The notes beneath the pieces were generated by a model that saw nothing but the letters and a program-made list of their open reading frames with translations, made no database searches and was not told the DNA's origin. From Diogma glabrata (Eukaryota > Arthropoda > Insecta > Diptera > Cylindrotomidae): a DNA stretch of 64,000 bases. Shown here one piece after another: positions 37,823 to 48,631 of the stretch. The translations under genes and the position numbers were made by a program. The stretch's first letter is position 1, and the number at the start of each line of letters is the position of its first letter. Where the stretch lies: assembly GCA_963693315.1 (NCBI GenBank), contig OY856186.1, positions 378,040,656 through 378,104,655 on the forward strand, read 5' to 3'.

Positions 37823-39046
37823 ATGGCGAAACTATCTATCAGTTTTGCTAATATAAGAGGATTGAACGTCAATCTTAATGCGGTGCACCTTTATCTTGAG
37901 AATCTTAAGCCTGATATTCTTTTATTAACGGAAACGATTATCAGCGCGAGAGCTGTATCGTTGGACAAAACTAAATATGTTTGTCCTAACTATGAGCTTG
38001 AATCTTCATTCTACTTTAAGCATGGTGTTTGTGCGTTCATTAGAAATTCTGTACCATATGTGAGAATAAATAATTTTGAATTAAATTCAAAATTTCACAA
38101 TATGGTTTCTCTTAAGATTACCTGCTCTAATCAAACTCTGTTTGTCTTTGGATTGTATCGCTCGCCCAACTCACCGGAGAACATAAATTTATTTCATGAC
38201 CTATCTGAAAAGATAGATAGGTTAACTATATATCCTAACGCTAAAATTATAATTCTTGGTGATTTCAATGTTCATAATAAAGAATGGCTTACACACAGCT
38301 CTAAAACTGATGAATTAGGTAAAGAAGCTGAACTTTTTGCTCTTTATCATAATTTCACTCAGATAATAGATCAGCCTACCAGGGTTCCTGATATTCCTGG
38401 CCAAAGTGGTAACTTGCTCGATTTGTTTTTGATAAATGAACCTTCGTTGGTTCAATTTAAAGTATCAGAGCCTTTGGGTGGATCAGATCATAATTTGATC
38501 TCCACACATTTAAATATACAAGTACCTAAACAGTTTAAAGCTAATCCTCGTCTTGTTTGGGATTATAAAGCTGCAAATTGGCAGGGACTTAGAGATTTTT
38601 TTAAATGGTTTTCCTGGAAACGCAACTGTCTTTTCAGCCAAGATCCAAACATCGTTGCTTCCAATTTTTCAGAAATAATACACATGGGTATGCGCAGGTT
38701 TATTCCAAATAGTTTGATTGTTCCGAAGGTTGATCGATGGTTTTCAAGTAAATGTAAAAAAGCAATTAAAATTAAAAAAAAGGCTTTTCAAAAGTTTATT
38801 CAAAACAAATCTGATAAAAACCTCAGATTATACCGAATAGAAAGAAATTTATGTAGAAAATTAATAGATGCAGAGAAACATCTATTTATTAGGAAAAAAG
38901 CTAATAAATTTGCTGAGCACCCTACTGGTTCACGAAATTTTTATAAAGCCGTCAAGGCTGTTCAAGGAAATTTTTGTAAGTCTTCTATACCTCCTCTTAT
39001 TGATAACGATATGCCTGTTATTGACCCTAAAGAAAAAGCTAATTGA
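37823..39046 (+). CDS. LINE endonuclease half of ORF2
   Basis: 407 codons from ATG 37823. APE-type endonuclease: FANIRGL, then DILLLTETII (catalytic Glu), VFGLYRSPNS, IIILGDFNVHNKEW, and the closing EPLGGSDHNLIS with SDH. After it comes a basic linker (KCKKAIKIKKKAFQKF). It ends in TGA at 39044-39046, and the same frame then continues without a break into the RT. The decayed copy at 2895-5440 has a sense codon here, so the TGA is most simply one point mutation (leucine codon TTA to TGA). Confidence 0.9.
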   Translation: MAKLSISFANIRGLNVNLNAVHLYLENLKPDILLLTETIISARAVSLDKTKYVCPNYELESSFYFKHGVCAFIRNSVPYVRINNFELNSKFHNMVSLKITCSNQTLFVFGLYRSPNSPENINLFHDLSEKIDRLTIYPNAKIIILGDFNVHNKEWLTHSSKTDELGKEAELFALYHNFTQIIDQPTRVPDIPGQSGNLLDLFLINEPSLVQFKVSEPLGGSDHNLISTHLNIQVPKQFKANPRLVWDYKAANWQGLRDFFKWFSWKRNCLFSQDPNIVASNFSEIIHMGMRRFIPNSLIVPKVDRWFSSKCKKAIKIKKKAFQKFIQNKSDKNLRLYRIERNLCRKLIDAEKHLFIRKKANKFAEHPTGSRNFYKAVKAVQGNFCKSSIPPLIDNDMPVIDPKEKAN

Positions 39047-40687
39047 TTGGGTAACTGTTTCTCGTTAAATTCTACATTAGTAGAACCCAATTTCCTACCT
39101 AGACCAATTCCTAGAATTTCTAACAAAATGGGGCGGATAATTTTTCGTAAAAATGTCATTCGGAAAATGCTCTTACAAATCAATACTAATAAGGCATCTG
39201 GACCTGATAGTATTCCTCCAATTATCCTTAAAACTTTTGCTAAGGAGTTAGCACCAATCCTAACTAAAATTTTCTATCTGTCATATAAGAAAGGAATTTT
39301 TCCTGATATATGGAAAATGGCTAGTGTACAACCAGTTCCAAAGAAAGGTGCTAAAACGGATCCAAGAAACTATAGACCTATATCAATTTTGTCGATTGTT
39401 TCTAAAGTATTTGAGAAATATGTTAATTTTAATATTATGAGCTTCTTAGAGTCGTCAAAATTACTCAAAGAAAGACAATACGGATTCCGTAAAGGAAGAG
39501 CGACGGGAGATTTACTTTCTTATGTCACGCATATCTGGAACAAGTCGCTTGAAAACCATGGTGAGACTTTTGGCGTTGCTCTTGATATTACCAAAGCGTT
39601 TGATAAAGTATGGCACAATAATCTTATTTGCAAATTGAGATGCTACGGCTTAGATGAACAACTTATTTCTTGGTTACAAAGCTTTATTTCCGAGCGCAAA
39701 TTTCGGGTCAATGTTGATGGTGTTTCATCGAATATCTTTTCAACTAATGCTGGTGTTTCTCAAGGTTCCGCTTTATCACCTACTCTTTTTCTTCTCTATA
39801 TTAATGACTTGCTAGATGCAACAGTTAATCCCATCCATAGTTTTGCTGATGATAGCACACTTCATGCGTCACATGAAATGCCAAATTTGTATGCACCATC
39901 AAATCTTAATGTCACTAGATCAAACTTGATAGAGTCATTAAATATTGATTTAAAAACCATCTTAGATTGGGGAGTTGCTAACAGTGTTGAATTCAACACA
40001 AGTAAAACTCAAGTTTGTCATTTTTCTAGGTTATCAACACCTAATCCGTTTTTATTAAAGTTTGATTCAAATGATCTTCAAGAGAAAGAATCTATTAAAC
40101 TTCTAGGAGTTGAGATTGAAAATAATATGAAATGGAATTCTCATATTTTTAACCTAGCTAAGAACGCTGTTCAAAAATTAGGATTCTTGGGTCGTTGTCG
40201 TAAGGTTTTTAATAGCGAGCAGCTTCTTTTAATATATAAATCATTTATTCGTCCCTGCATGGAGTATTGCTCTCACATATGGGGTGGAGCCTACATAAGT
40301 AGCTTAAAATATCTTGATTCTATACAACGGAGAGCTGTTAAATTGATCGGCAACTCGACTCTTACTAACGAGCTTGATTCCTTGCAACATAGAAGAGACG
40401 TCGCTGATTTGACGGTATTTTACAAGTATATTATGGACGAACGGGCGTCTACGGAGATCAAATCGATTTTGCCTGAACCAGCAAACTTCGCGCGTTTCAC
40501 CAGAGCATCAATAGCAGCCCATCCTTTTACGGTTCAAGTGACAAGGTGTAGAACTGTCGCTTTTCAACGCGATTTTTTTAACAGAGTTTCTCATCTCTGG
40601 AATGCCTTACCGGCGTGGGTCTTTCCTGATAATTTTAATCCTCAAAACTTTAAGATCAACGTTAATAAATTCCTGAAAGAAAATTGA
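39047..40687 (+). CDS. LINE reverse transcriptase half of ORF2
   Basis: 546 codons in frame with the endonuclease. RT motifs in order: ASGPDSIPPIILK, VQPVPKKGAKTDPRNYRPIS, RQYGFRKGRATGDLL, GVALDITKAFDKVWH, GVSQGSALSPTLFLLYIN, HSFADDSTLH (catalytic DD near 39848), ESIKLLGVEIENNMKW. A C-terminal domain with YKSFIRPCMEYCSHIW and RDFFNRVSHLWNALP follows. All catalytic aspartates are present. It lies in the broad Jockey/I/CR1-type group with an FADD box; I cannot fix the clade by eye. Confidence 0.9.
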   Translation: MGNCFSLNSTLVEPNFLPRPIPRISNKMGRIIFRKNVIRKMLLQINTNKASGPDSIPPIILKTFAKELAPILTKIFYLSYKKGIFPDIWKMASVQPVPKKGAKTDPRNYRPISILSIVSKVFEKYVNFNIMSFLESSKLLKERQYGFRKGRATGDLLSYVTHIWNKSLENHGETFGVALDITKAFDKVWHNNLICKLRCYGLDEQLISWLQSFISERKFRVNVDGVSSNIFSTNAGVSQGSALSPTLFLLYINDLLDATVNPIHSFADDSTLHASHEMPNLYAPSNLNVTRSNLIESLNIDLKTILDWGVANSVEFNTSKTQVCHFSRLSTPNPFLLKFDSNDLQEKESIKLLGVEIENNMKWNSHIFNLAKNAVQKLGFLGRCRKVFNSEQLLLIYKSFIRPCMEYCSHIWGGAYISSLKYLDSIQRRAVKLIGNSTLTNELDSLQHRRDVADLTVFYKYIMDERASTEIKSILPEPANFARFTRASIAAHPFTVQVTRCRTVAFQRDFFNRVSHLWNALPAWVFPDNFNPQNFKINVNKFLKEN

Positions 40688-40805
40688 ATAATACTTTCGA
40701 ACCCTAGTTCCCTAGCTAGCATGGTATCTTCGGATATTCAGAGACGTTGATCTATATTGGTTAACACTAAACATGCCTAACATTGAATAAAAAAAAAAAA
40801 AAAAA

Positions 40806-41835
40806 TCTAAGAGTCCATGGAGCTCACCAGTGGTGCTAGTTAGAAAAAAAGATGGGTCAGCTCGTTTTTGTGTAGACTATCGAAAACTGAATGAGGTAAC
40901 CATTAAGGACAGCTATCCACTGCCACGAATTGATGACACACTGGATACACTATCAGAGGCCAAATGGTACAGCATATTAGATCTGAAGAGTGGCTACTGG
41001 CAAGTTGAAATGCATCCAGAAGATCGACGAAAGACAGCATTTTCTACTGGCAATGGGTTGTGGGAGTTCAATGTGATGCCGTTTGGTTTATGCAATGCCC
41101 CAGCAACATTTGAACGTCTAATGGAATGCGTGTTGCATGGTTTAACCTGGAAGGCCTGCCTAGTTTATCTTGATGACATCATTATAATGGGTCGCAACTT
41201 CGAAGAGCATCTAATGAGCCTCGAAGAAGTACTCAGAAGAATAAGTAATGCCAACATGAAGTTGAATCCGGTAAAGTGCAATCTCTTCCACAAAGAAATG
41301 AAGTGGAAGTGGACACATCATTACAGAAAATGGAGTCAGAACCGATCCCGAGAAGATTGATGCTGTGAAAAATTGGCCAGTACCGAAGAATGTTCATGAG
41401 CTACGCAGTTTTCTTGGCCTATGCACCTATTATCGTAGATTCGTGGAGAATTTTGCGAATATCGCCAAGAGTTTACATAAATTGACAGAGGCAAATACCA
41501 AGTTTCTGTGGACAACCGAATGTAATGAGGCATTCTGCCGTTTAAAAGAAAAACTATGGAACACCCCTATACTAGCCTATCCAGAATCCGGAAAGATGTT
41601 CATTCTGGACACAGACGCAAGCAATGTAGGAACCGGAGCGATTTTGTCACAGAAAGTTGGAGACGATGAGAAAGTGGTGGCGTACTTCAGTAAAGTTCTG
41701 TCAAAGCCGGAGCGGAATTACTGTGTCACGAGGAAGGAGTTGCTAGCTATCATCAAGGCTGTGAAACATTTCCACAAGTATTTGTGTGGACAGCCATTCC
41801 TGATTCGCACGGACCATGCTGCTCTAAAATGATTA
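40806..41835 (+). pseudogene. Ty3/Gypsy element 2: reverse transcriptase and RNase H
   Basis: Continues the host frame after the LINE tail: SPVVLVRKKDGSARFCVDYR, LKSGYWQVEMHPED, PFGLCNAPATFERLM and the LVYLDDIIIMG box near 41163-41180. A one-base shift at about 41310 moves the frame; GHIITENG, FLGLCTYYRRFVENFANIA, RNase H MFILDTDASNVGTGAILS, ETELL-type RKELLAIIKAVKHF and RTDHAALK follow. A TGA at 41830 sits where tryptophan is usual (ALKW). Confidence 0.9.
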
Positions 41836-43386
41836 TTACAATTCAAATTCCCTGAAAGACAAGCAGCAAGATGGATAGAGATCCTGCAGAACTACGACTT
41901 CAAAGTTGAACACCGCAAGGGAAGGATCCATGGTAACGCCGATGCCTTGTCTAGAAGACCCTGTATAGAGGAGTGCAAGTCGTGTAGCAGAACTGAGGGA
42001 AATGAGGCAATGAAAGTGAGCCAAATCAAGTTCCAAACTCCTAAGGATTGGTGTACCGAGGCAATTAAAAGAGAGCAACTAGAAGATCCAGCTATGGCTC
42101 CAATGTTGAAATGGAAAACCAAGGGAAGGCGACCAGAGTGGAAAGAGGTAGCACCTTTAAGTACAGAGGTTAAATGCTACTGGGCGCAATGGGACTCACT
42201 ATTGATGGACAACGGGATACTAAAAAGAAAATGGGAGTCCGCTGATGGAAAGAAAGTGTTAGAACAACTGGTGTTGCCATCAAGTCGAGTAGAAGAGGTA
42301 CTAGGAAAGCTGCATGGAAGTATTTCTGGAGGACACCTGGGAGTCAATAAAACCCTAGCCAAAGTAAGGGAGAGGTTTTATTGGGTTAGGTATCGAACAG
42401 ACGTGGAGCAATGGTGTCGGCGATGCGATACTTGTGCAGCGAGCAAAGGACCAAAAACTTGAACTCGAGGAAAGATGCAACAGTACAATGTGGGCGCCCC
42501 AATGGAGAAAATTGCGATAGACATCGCGGGGCCATTTCCGGAAACGACAAAAGGTAACAAATACATCATGGTGGTCATTGATTACTTTGCAAAATGGCCG
42601 GAAGCTTATGCAATACCGAACCAGGAAGCAGTTACGGTCGCGGAAACATTAGTCAATGAATGGGTTTGCAGATATGGAACACCGCTCGAGTTGCATACCG
42701 ACCAGGGAAGGAATTTCGAATCTCAACTGATGGAAGAGCTGTGCAGAACACTCGGCATTAGAAAAACACGAACTACACCTATGAACCCACAATCGGATGG
42801 CATGGTAGAACGATTCAACCGAACCATGGAAGAACATCTGTCGAAGGTAGTGGAAGCCAACCAAAGAAATTGGGATAAGGATCTTCCGTTATTCTTGATG
42901 GCCTATCGTAGCGCAGTGCACGATACGACATGTGAAACGCCAGCGAATATCATGTTCGGAAGAGAACTACATCTTCCTAGTGACATCGAGTTTGGCATCC
43001 CTGGAGGTCTGGTATCCACGAAAACAGATTATGTGGGACAACTGAGGGAGAAGATGAATAAAATCCATCAACAGGTTCGAGACCACATTAAGATTGCCAG
43101 TGACAAAATGAAAACCAGGTACGACATAAATGCAAATAGTGGCGGTTTTCAAGAAGGAGAATTGGTATGGCTATACAACCCCAGGAGAACTAAGGGAAGA
43201 TCACCCAAGCTGCAGCCAGATTGGGAAGGCCCATATAAAATAATCAAACGAATTAATGATGTTATCTACCGCATCCAAAAGGGACCCCGTACCAAGATGA
43301 AAGTGATACATGTGCAAAGGTTGGCACCGTACCAAGGTAACAGCACCAATGCGATAGCTGATATTGTTCAGGACGAACAAAACTAA
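41833..43386 (+). pseudogene. Ty3/Gypsy element 2: RNase H tail and integrase
   Basis: Open from 41833 (LLQFKFPERQAARWIE, GNADALSRRP) through the integrase zinc-binding HHCC motif (GGHLGVNKTL ... CRRCDTC) to a TGA at 42460 in PKT-stop-TRGKM, likely an arginine codon CGA hit by C to T. The catalytic core follows at 42475-43386: IAIDIAGPF, LHTDQGRNFES and NPQSDGMVERFNR give the D, D and E. A chromodomain was not seen; the tail has KLQPDWEGPYKIIKRIND (GPY/F module). Ends at 43386. Confidence 0.9.
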
Positions 43387-43396
43387 ATGGAGGGCA

Positions 43397-45600
43397 GTGT
43401 AATAACGCAGTTGTTTCCCGAAACCGCCTTTAATGAAGCTATAATTTGTAAAAGACTTCGGAAATAGCTTCGGTCTTTTGTAAGCAGTTATGCAAGCTGA
43501 ATAGAATTTATGGTTTGACAAGTTATAGCTTCGGCAAAGTACTTCTAATAGCTTGTTTTAAGCGATATTTAGAAGTTTTATAGAAGCTTTTAAAAAATGT
43601 GACAAAAATATTACAATATTTTTTATATACCTACACTTTTTTAACGTAATTATTTTTATTGCTATGGTATTATATAGTGTTTAAATTTAAGTTTTTGTTT
43701 ACGGTCGCATCAAGTTTCGAACGCTGGTCCTTCGATCGTTTGTCCTGCACGCTATCTAATCGGCTGATTTAAATGTTAAGAAACAAAAAATATCTTTGAT
43801 AGTAGTTACAATAACAATAGCTTCTATAAGACTTCCATAAGACTTCCATAGAATTTAGTTTTTTAATTTAGATGTAGAAAATATAGTATATAATTCAGGG
43901 GCTTATTTTTATGGAAAAAGGTATGTGACATGTAACTTTAATGGGTATTTTAACGATGAAATTATAATCTGAGGTAAAAGAATATTGACAAATCTATTTT
44001 CTATTTGTTTTATTAGTTCAAAGATTTTAAGGAAAACAAAATTAAGGGGTTATATTTTTTTACTCATTAACTTTTAGCGTACTTACACCTTTATTTGAAC
44101 AATATTTTTTTTTAAATAAAAAGTTTTGTAATTGGATTTTTAATAGTTGTCACAACAACATGCGTACTAAGGTGCTGATGAACAGTAAATTTTTAAAACG
44201 TTATATAAATATAAAACAATAACAAAAGAAGCAACGATATATCGCACCCATCTATTTGCTGTAAATTAGTTTAATAGAGTGACTAAATTATGAAACTCTG
44301 TATCGCATCAGTTTTTTCCTGACGAGTTTGGCTCTCAGAAAGGTAAAGAAAATTCATATACCATTATTTATAAAACTTTAAATTTTCTCTATTCCACTCT
44401 ACCTAGTTGATTTTGGATTCTGATTCTCTAATCTAATTGATTATGATTTTGATTCATTTTGTTGTCTATTTGAACACTCTAAATAATAGTACATTATTTA
44501 TTTAGGTGCTAAAGTGATACTTTTTGTGTTGAGTCTATAGTTTGACGGCCGACCGCAGAAAGGCCGACAATTATAGACGAAACACAAAAAGTCACTTTAG
44601 CTCCGATTAAATACACTATTTTTTCGACAAACGTTTAAATTTTTTGTAAATATGAAATTAATACATCAAACTTTTTATAAATATGAATTTGTATCGTCAT
44701 AATTACTTCCAAAAAAGAGAAAAAAACATTTAAATTTGTATGAATAAATTTTTTTTATCAAAGCAGCCTTTTCAAAATTTCATAATATGAGAATCAACTT
44801 ATTTTTTGTTGTCATGGTTACACAATATGTTTGAAAAAATAACAAACTAACAGATAACAAATGCTACTTTACAGCCTCCGTAATATAAAATAAAAATGGC
44901 GTTACTTTTGCTGTCGCTAGACATTACTTTTGCTGTCAGGCTAAGAAGTTAAACTTTAGCTAACTCCCTAGCGGCAGTAAAGTTAAACTTTACAGCCGTT
45001 CGCCGAAAAAGAATATTTTATGTTGTGCAAAATAAGTCTAAATAATAGATTAAAAAACAAAAACCACCTTATGCACAATACTTTTTTGACAAAAACGAAA
45101 CGATTTCAATTTGGTATAAGCTTCAATTTCATATAAACCCATTCAAATTACATGTCACATATCTTTTTCCATAAAAAGTAAGCCCCTGAATTAAACTATA
45201 TTTTCTACATCTAAATTTAGTTGAAAAAATAAAAGCAATAGCTTCCGTCAGTTTGACATATTTCGTTTCAGATATTGAAGCAAGTTTTAGACTATGACAG
45301 CTGTGCTTCTATACAATCTGTAAACAGTTACAACTACAATCCTAATGACAGCTATAACTTCTATAGCCTTTTTTTGGAAGCTTTATTTAGTGTTGTGTAG
45401 ATAAGTTTCGGTAAAGCTTCTAATATTAAATATAGAAGTATTTGAGAAGCTTTCATTTCGATGGTGGGGAGAACTTCTCTGAGGATGTTGTATCGAAACT
45501 TTATAGAAATAAAATAAGTTAGCTTCCACTTAGAAACTTAAGCGAAGCTTTATTGAAGCTAAAACTTGTATAACTCAATATTGAGAAGTAAGTTTGCTAG
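43397..45600. mobile_element. Non-autonomous DNA-element sequence with inverted blocks, replaces the 3' LTR
   Basis: No coding frame. Inverted blocks of about 90 bp at 43860-43950 and 45130-45220 share GAATTCAGGGGCTTA-type words (ATAATTCAGGGGCTTA against TAAGCCCCTGAATT). Both flanks are rich in GAAGCTT/TAGCTTC repeats. The right end (TTTGCTAGTTGGGAAG, 45584-45599) resembles the TGTGCTAGCTGGGAA ends at 51870 and 53292. Inside lies a hairpin (44510-44605, see separate entry) and an R500-like copy (44475-44900). Confidence 0.45.
44510..44605. repeat. Hairpin with stem TAAAGTGA...TCACTTTA
   Basis: TAAAGTGATACTTTTTGTGT and TCTATAGTTTGACGGCC on the left pair with GGCCGACAATTATAGA and ACACAAAAAGTCACTTTA on the right, with a loop of about 9 bp near 44557. 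Confidence 0.7.
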
Positions 45601-45954
45601 TTGGGAAGTTCACTTCTAAATTTTTAATGAAAGAGATTCTATACTCCATATAAACAAAAGGCGCTAAAGTATATAAAATGCGCAAAAGTCAAATTATACG
45701 ATTAATCAAAAAACAAATGACATCTATATTTTAAATAATTCTTGTGGTCAGTGGCATCTATTGCTTTGTAGAAAAAAAATCGCGAAAATATTCTGCAGTT
45801 TCCACTGTAAAATACAAATGTCGTTTGTCAAAACTAAGCAAATGAAAACAAGATAAGTATAGCAAATTCTAATATTAATTCTTAATTATATAATTATTTA
45901 ATTATAAAACATTTTGATATAGATTAACGATGATCAGTTTTCCGACAGATGGAA

Positions 45955-47400
45955 TATCCACTCATCTAGGATCTGCGGTCAACAGACAATTTCTCTTCTT
46001 CAGTAGGAGTTGATTTTGTTGGAACTTCCTCTAGCTCTCAAAATCTACGAAGCGACTGATCAATGTCGGTAAACAAATTGACTATAGTATGATCAAACTT
46101 TGCTTCAATGAACTCTCCAGCGATTATCCACCCAAACATGGTATTTTGGGCCATAGGGTTGTTTGATTCATTGGTGATGCGTGATGAACTCAATATCTTG
46201 AAAAATTGATCAGCACCAAATAGGAGATCAATTTAACCTGGTTTGTTGTAGTCTGGATCTGCTAGTTCGAAGTCCTTTAGATTAGGTATATTTAATTCTC
46301 GAAATCCCACTGATGGTACCTTACTGGTAAGCTTAGGTAAAATCAAGACCTTGAAGTTTAGTATATTTTGATGATTGAATCTGGATGCAACTGTAATCTG
46401 TGTAGTTCCTTTAGAAATTAATGCTGCCTTTGAAGATAATCCAGACACAGTAACTCAGGCTTTGTTTCGATATAAATTTAACCGTTGAACATATGATTCT
46501 GTAATTAGAGTTATTTAAAACCCTGAATCTAGCTGTGCCCGACACGGTTGAAATTCATCTGATAGACTCATCAACACGACACTGGCAGTCGGGAATAAAG
46601 CAGGTGCTACAGAATTATCAACCATTGCTTTAATGTTACAGGTTGTAATTTGAGTAGACTTGATTACGACTGGTTTCACTGACTTCTTGTTGTTTGATAG
46701 GTTATTAGCACTTACTTCTTGCAACGCATCTTCTTCCAAGTGCAACAGTAGATGATGTCGTTTAGAACAGTTGTCGCATTTCCCTTCCGCTTGACATTTG
46801 AAAACTGGATGATTTGTATTTAGTTGTAGTAACAGTAAATATTCTTTATATGTTTTCTGCGCTCTGCTCCATGTTTAAGAATATAGAACATTCAGATAAG
46901 TTATATGGTTCCGCTTTACATACACTGCATTTATTATCCGATGTTGTATGCATTGATTTGATATTTGCGGTTAGTTTCCGATACGATGCTTGTTTACTAG
47001 AAGCTTTAAATCATTCTACTGCGTCTGCTCTTTGGTTGAGAAAGTTGAATAAATTATTCCGTGTAGGACAAGGCTTACCAATGATGAAATTCGCCAATCG
47101 TTGTTGGTTGTCCTCATTAAATTTGTTGACTACCAAGTAAATATTCCGCATGGATCTCTACTTTCAACCTGAGTACCAAGTGCCTCTAGCCCTCAAATCA
47201 CTTCATCGCATGTGTCTGTAAGACTGACTTCGTAATGCTGTTGCTGATGGATTCTTAATATGAGGTTGCCCCACAAAGGTTTGAATAAATGAGTTAACAA
47301 TGTACTTCTTCTTATCGTATCTTTTGCATAATTTCTGAAAGGCTTCAAAATAATTAGCTTCAAAAATCGCCATATGCTTTAATAAGTTCACCCTTTGCCC
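45955..47400 (-). pseudogene. BEL/Pao retrotransposon fragment: gag, zinc fingers, protease
   Basis: Minus strand, 47400 to 45955. It starts mid-gag (LLKHMAIFEANYFEAFQKLC) and continues with QRLANFIIGKPCPTRN. A first finger CSVCKAEPYNLSEC follows, then a second with CDNCSKRHHLLLH. The protease region has LFPTASVVLMS and CRAQLDSG (46515-46600), then AADPDYNKPG-like residues and FGADQFFKIL, AQNTMFGWIIAGEF and SLRRF-stop-ELEE (TGG to TGA). Several frameshifts and stops. No RT. Upstream it is joined directly to the tyrosine-recombinase fragment. Confidence 0.85.
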
Positions 47401-47975
47401 ATTTTATTAAACTTATTGATCCCGATTCTTTGTATAGTGCATTTACCGTTTTGGTAGTTTAAAAATAGTACTTCACTGTTACTATGCGACTTAGATGGCC
47501 GTTTAATTAAGTAATTTTTACAAGTTTTGTAAAACTCTCCAGTAACTGTAAATTTTCTAGTAATTTTTGTCTTGGTTTCTGGTACATTTATCAGAAAAGC
47601 TGACCCAAGATCTTGTAAATCACACGTTTTCATTGCGTACATTTCATTACACCGACAAGCACCCATTACTCCCAATATTAAAGTAACCTAAATAATAAAT
47701 AAATCGTTGTTTGTATATAATTTTTACAAAATATATATAGATAGTGTTTACCTTTGTTGCCAGGTATCTATCATCAGGTGCGTTAGTAAGGAAAACATTT
47801 ATATTTTCTAAAACGAATCTGCTTTTTTTGCACTTTTCCATTCTAAAAAAAATTTGTATATCGTTGTGTATACTTTTCTGGATTTTTCCGGCAATAAATT
47901 TAAAGAACTAATTTCTGCCGCTTTTTTAATTTCTGGTGGTGTTAAATTAATAATATTGTGTCTTCGAGAATTCAT
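47401..47975 (-). pseudogene. Tyrosine recombinase of a Crypton-like element (two exons, internally deleted)
   Basis: A first frame from ATG 47975 to a stop at 47808 (55 codons) has LTPPEIKKAAE and LLPEKSRKVYTTIYKFFLEW, the N-terminal arm of insect Crypton-like recombinases. Then LENINVFLTNAPDDRYLATK, an intron of about 60 bp (GTAAAC donor at 47750, TTATTTAG acceptor at about 47690), and VTLILGVMGACRCNEM, DLGSAFLINVPETKTK, EVLFLNYQNGKCT and IGINKFNKMGK. The first catalytic Arg of the tyrosine-recombinase fold is expected at ACRCNE. The part with the later His-x-x-Arg and Tyr is missing, cut where Pao sequence begins. About 60 residues also seem deleted between the two N-terminal pieces. Inactive. 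Confidence 0.75.
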
Positions 47976-48480
47976 TTTCGATACTTTTTTGACAACGTTT
48001 TAATTTAAATTTGAATTGACAAATGAATATATACGCTCGTACAATGTTGTTTCGTACAAATTTAAAACAAATGAATATAAACATTTTATTGCGGTGCATG
48101 CACAATGATAAAACTTTTACTCATGAAATTTAAGTTTGTATGAAAATAATTTTGAGAAAAATAATTTATTTTTGAAATACTTTTAACTCATCTTAATTTT
48201 TGTCTTATTAATTTCATTTCATTTCAAACATAACATTTTAAAGCATTGTTCTACTATTAAAAATTAATAACAAAAAAATGCCCAATTCTCATGATTAAAA
48301 GTTTTTTCATTGTGAATGCACGGTTAAACTTTATTATACGTCATGTAACTGTTTTTTCCTATACAATTAAAGAAAAATTATATGTATGTCATTGAATGAA
48401 ATTTATTGATTTTGTTAGGAAGAAAACTTAACGAACTATGGAATATTAACGGTCGGTATATTCTACAACAAGTGAGAGAA
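47976..48480. other. Unassigned AT-rich sequence
   Basis: Probably upstream sequence of the recombinase and 3' flank of the peptide gene. No gene recognised. Homology with copy 1 of the peptide gene ends near 48540. Confidence 0.4.
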
Positions 48481-48549
48481 TGTCTAACTTTACAATGGAA
48501 GACATGCATATGGAAAACATATATTCTATAGCAGTCGTGGATAAAAGTT

Positions 48550-48555
48550 TTTATT
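48550..48555 (-). terminator. Polyadenylation signal AATAAA of secreted-peptide gene copy 2
   Basis: AATAAA on the minus strand, about 77 bp after the TAA stop, within 3'-UTR sequence shared with copy 1 (GAAAATCTTTTCTCTG, CTGTATATTTTAAAAATTT). Confidence 0.65.
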
Positions 48556-48631
48556 TATATTGAGGCAAATTTTTAAAATATACAGTTTTAGTTTTAAAAA
48601 AAATTGGAATCAGAGAAAAGATTTTCATCAA

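Larger units (their letters stand above)
37698..40805 (+). mobile_element. LINE (APE-type endonuclease + RT), nearly intact, inserted in Gypsy element 2
   Basis: Begins near AGGCTATCTAT and has a long T-run at 37747-37776 in its 5' part, two long frames separated by one TGA, a 3' UTR (GGATATTCAGAGACG) and a poly-A tail (about 40787-40805). No separate ORF1 (gag-like) is present. The host frame resumes at once as SKSPWSSPVVLVRKK. No clear target duplication was found; a few host codons seem to be missing at the join, which suggests insertion with a small deletion. The same family left the ruins at 2895-5440 and 3'-UTR scraps in the palindrome. Confidence 0.9.

Noticed and set aside
43700..43772. 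tRNA-like word GTTTCGAACG with D-loop-like flank on the minus strand
   Set aside because: The T-arm stem does not pair and no acceptor stem was found; not called as a tRNA or SINE.
46814..47140. 108-codon plus-strand frame
   Set aside because: Antisense of the Pao gag and first zinc finger, which make sense on the minus strand.
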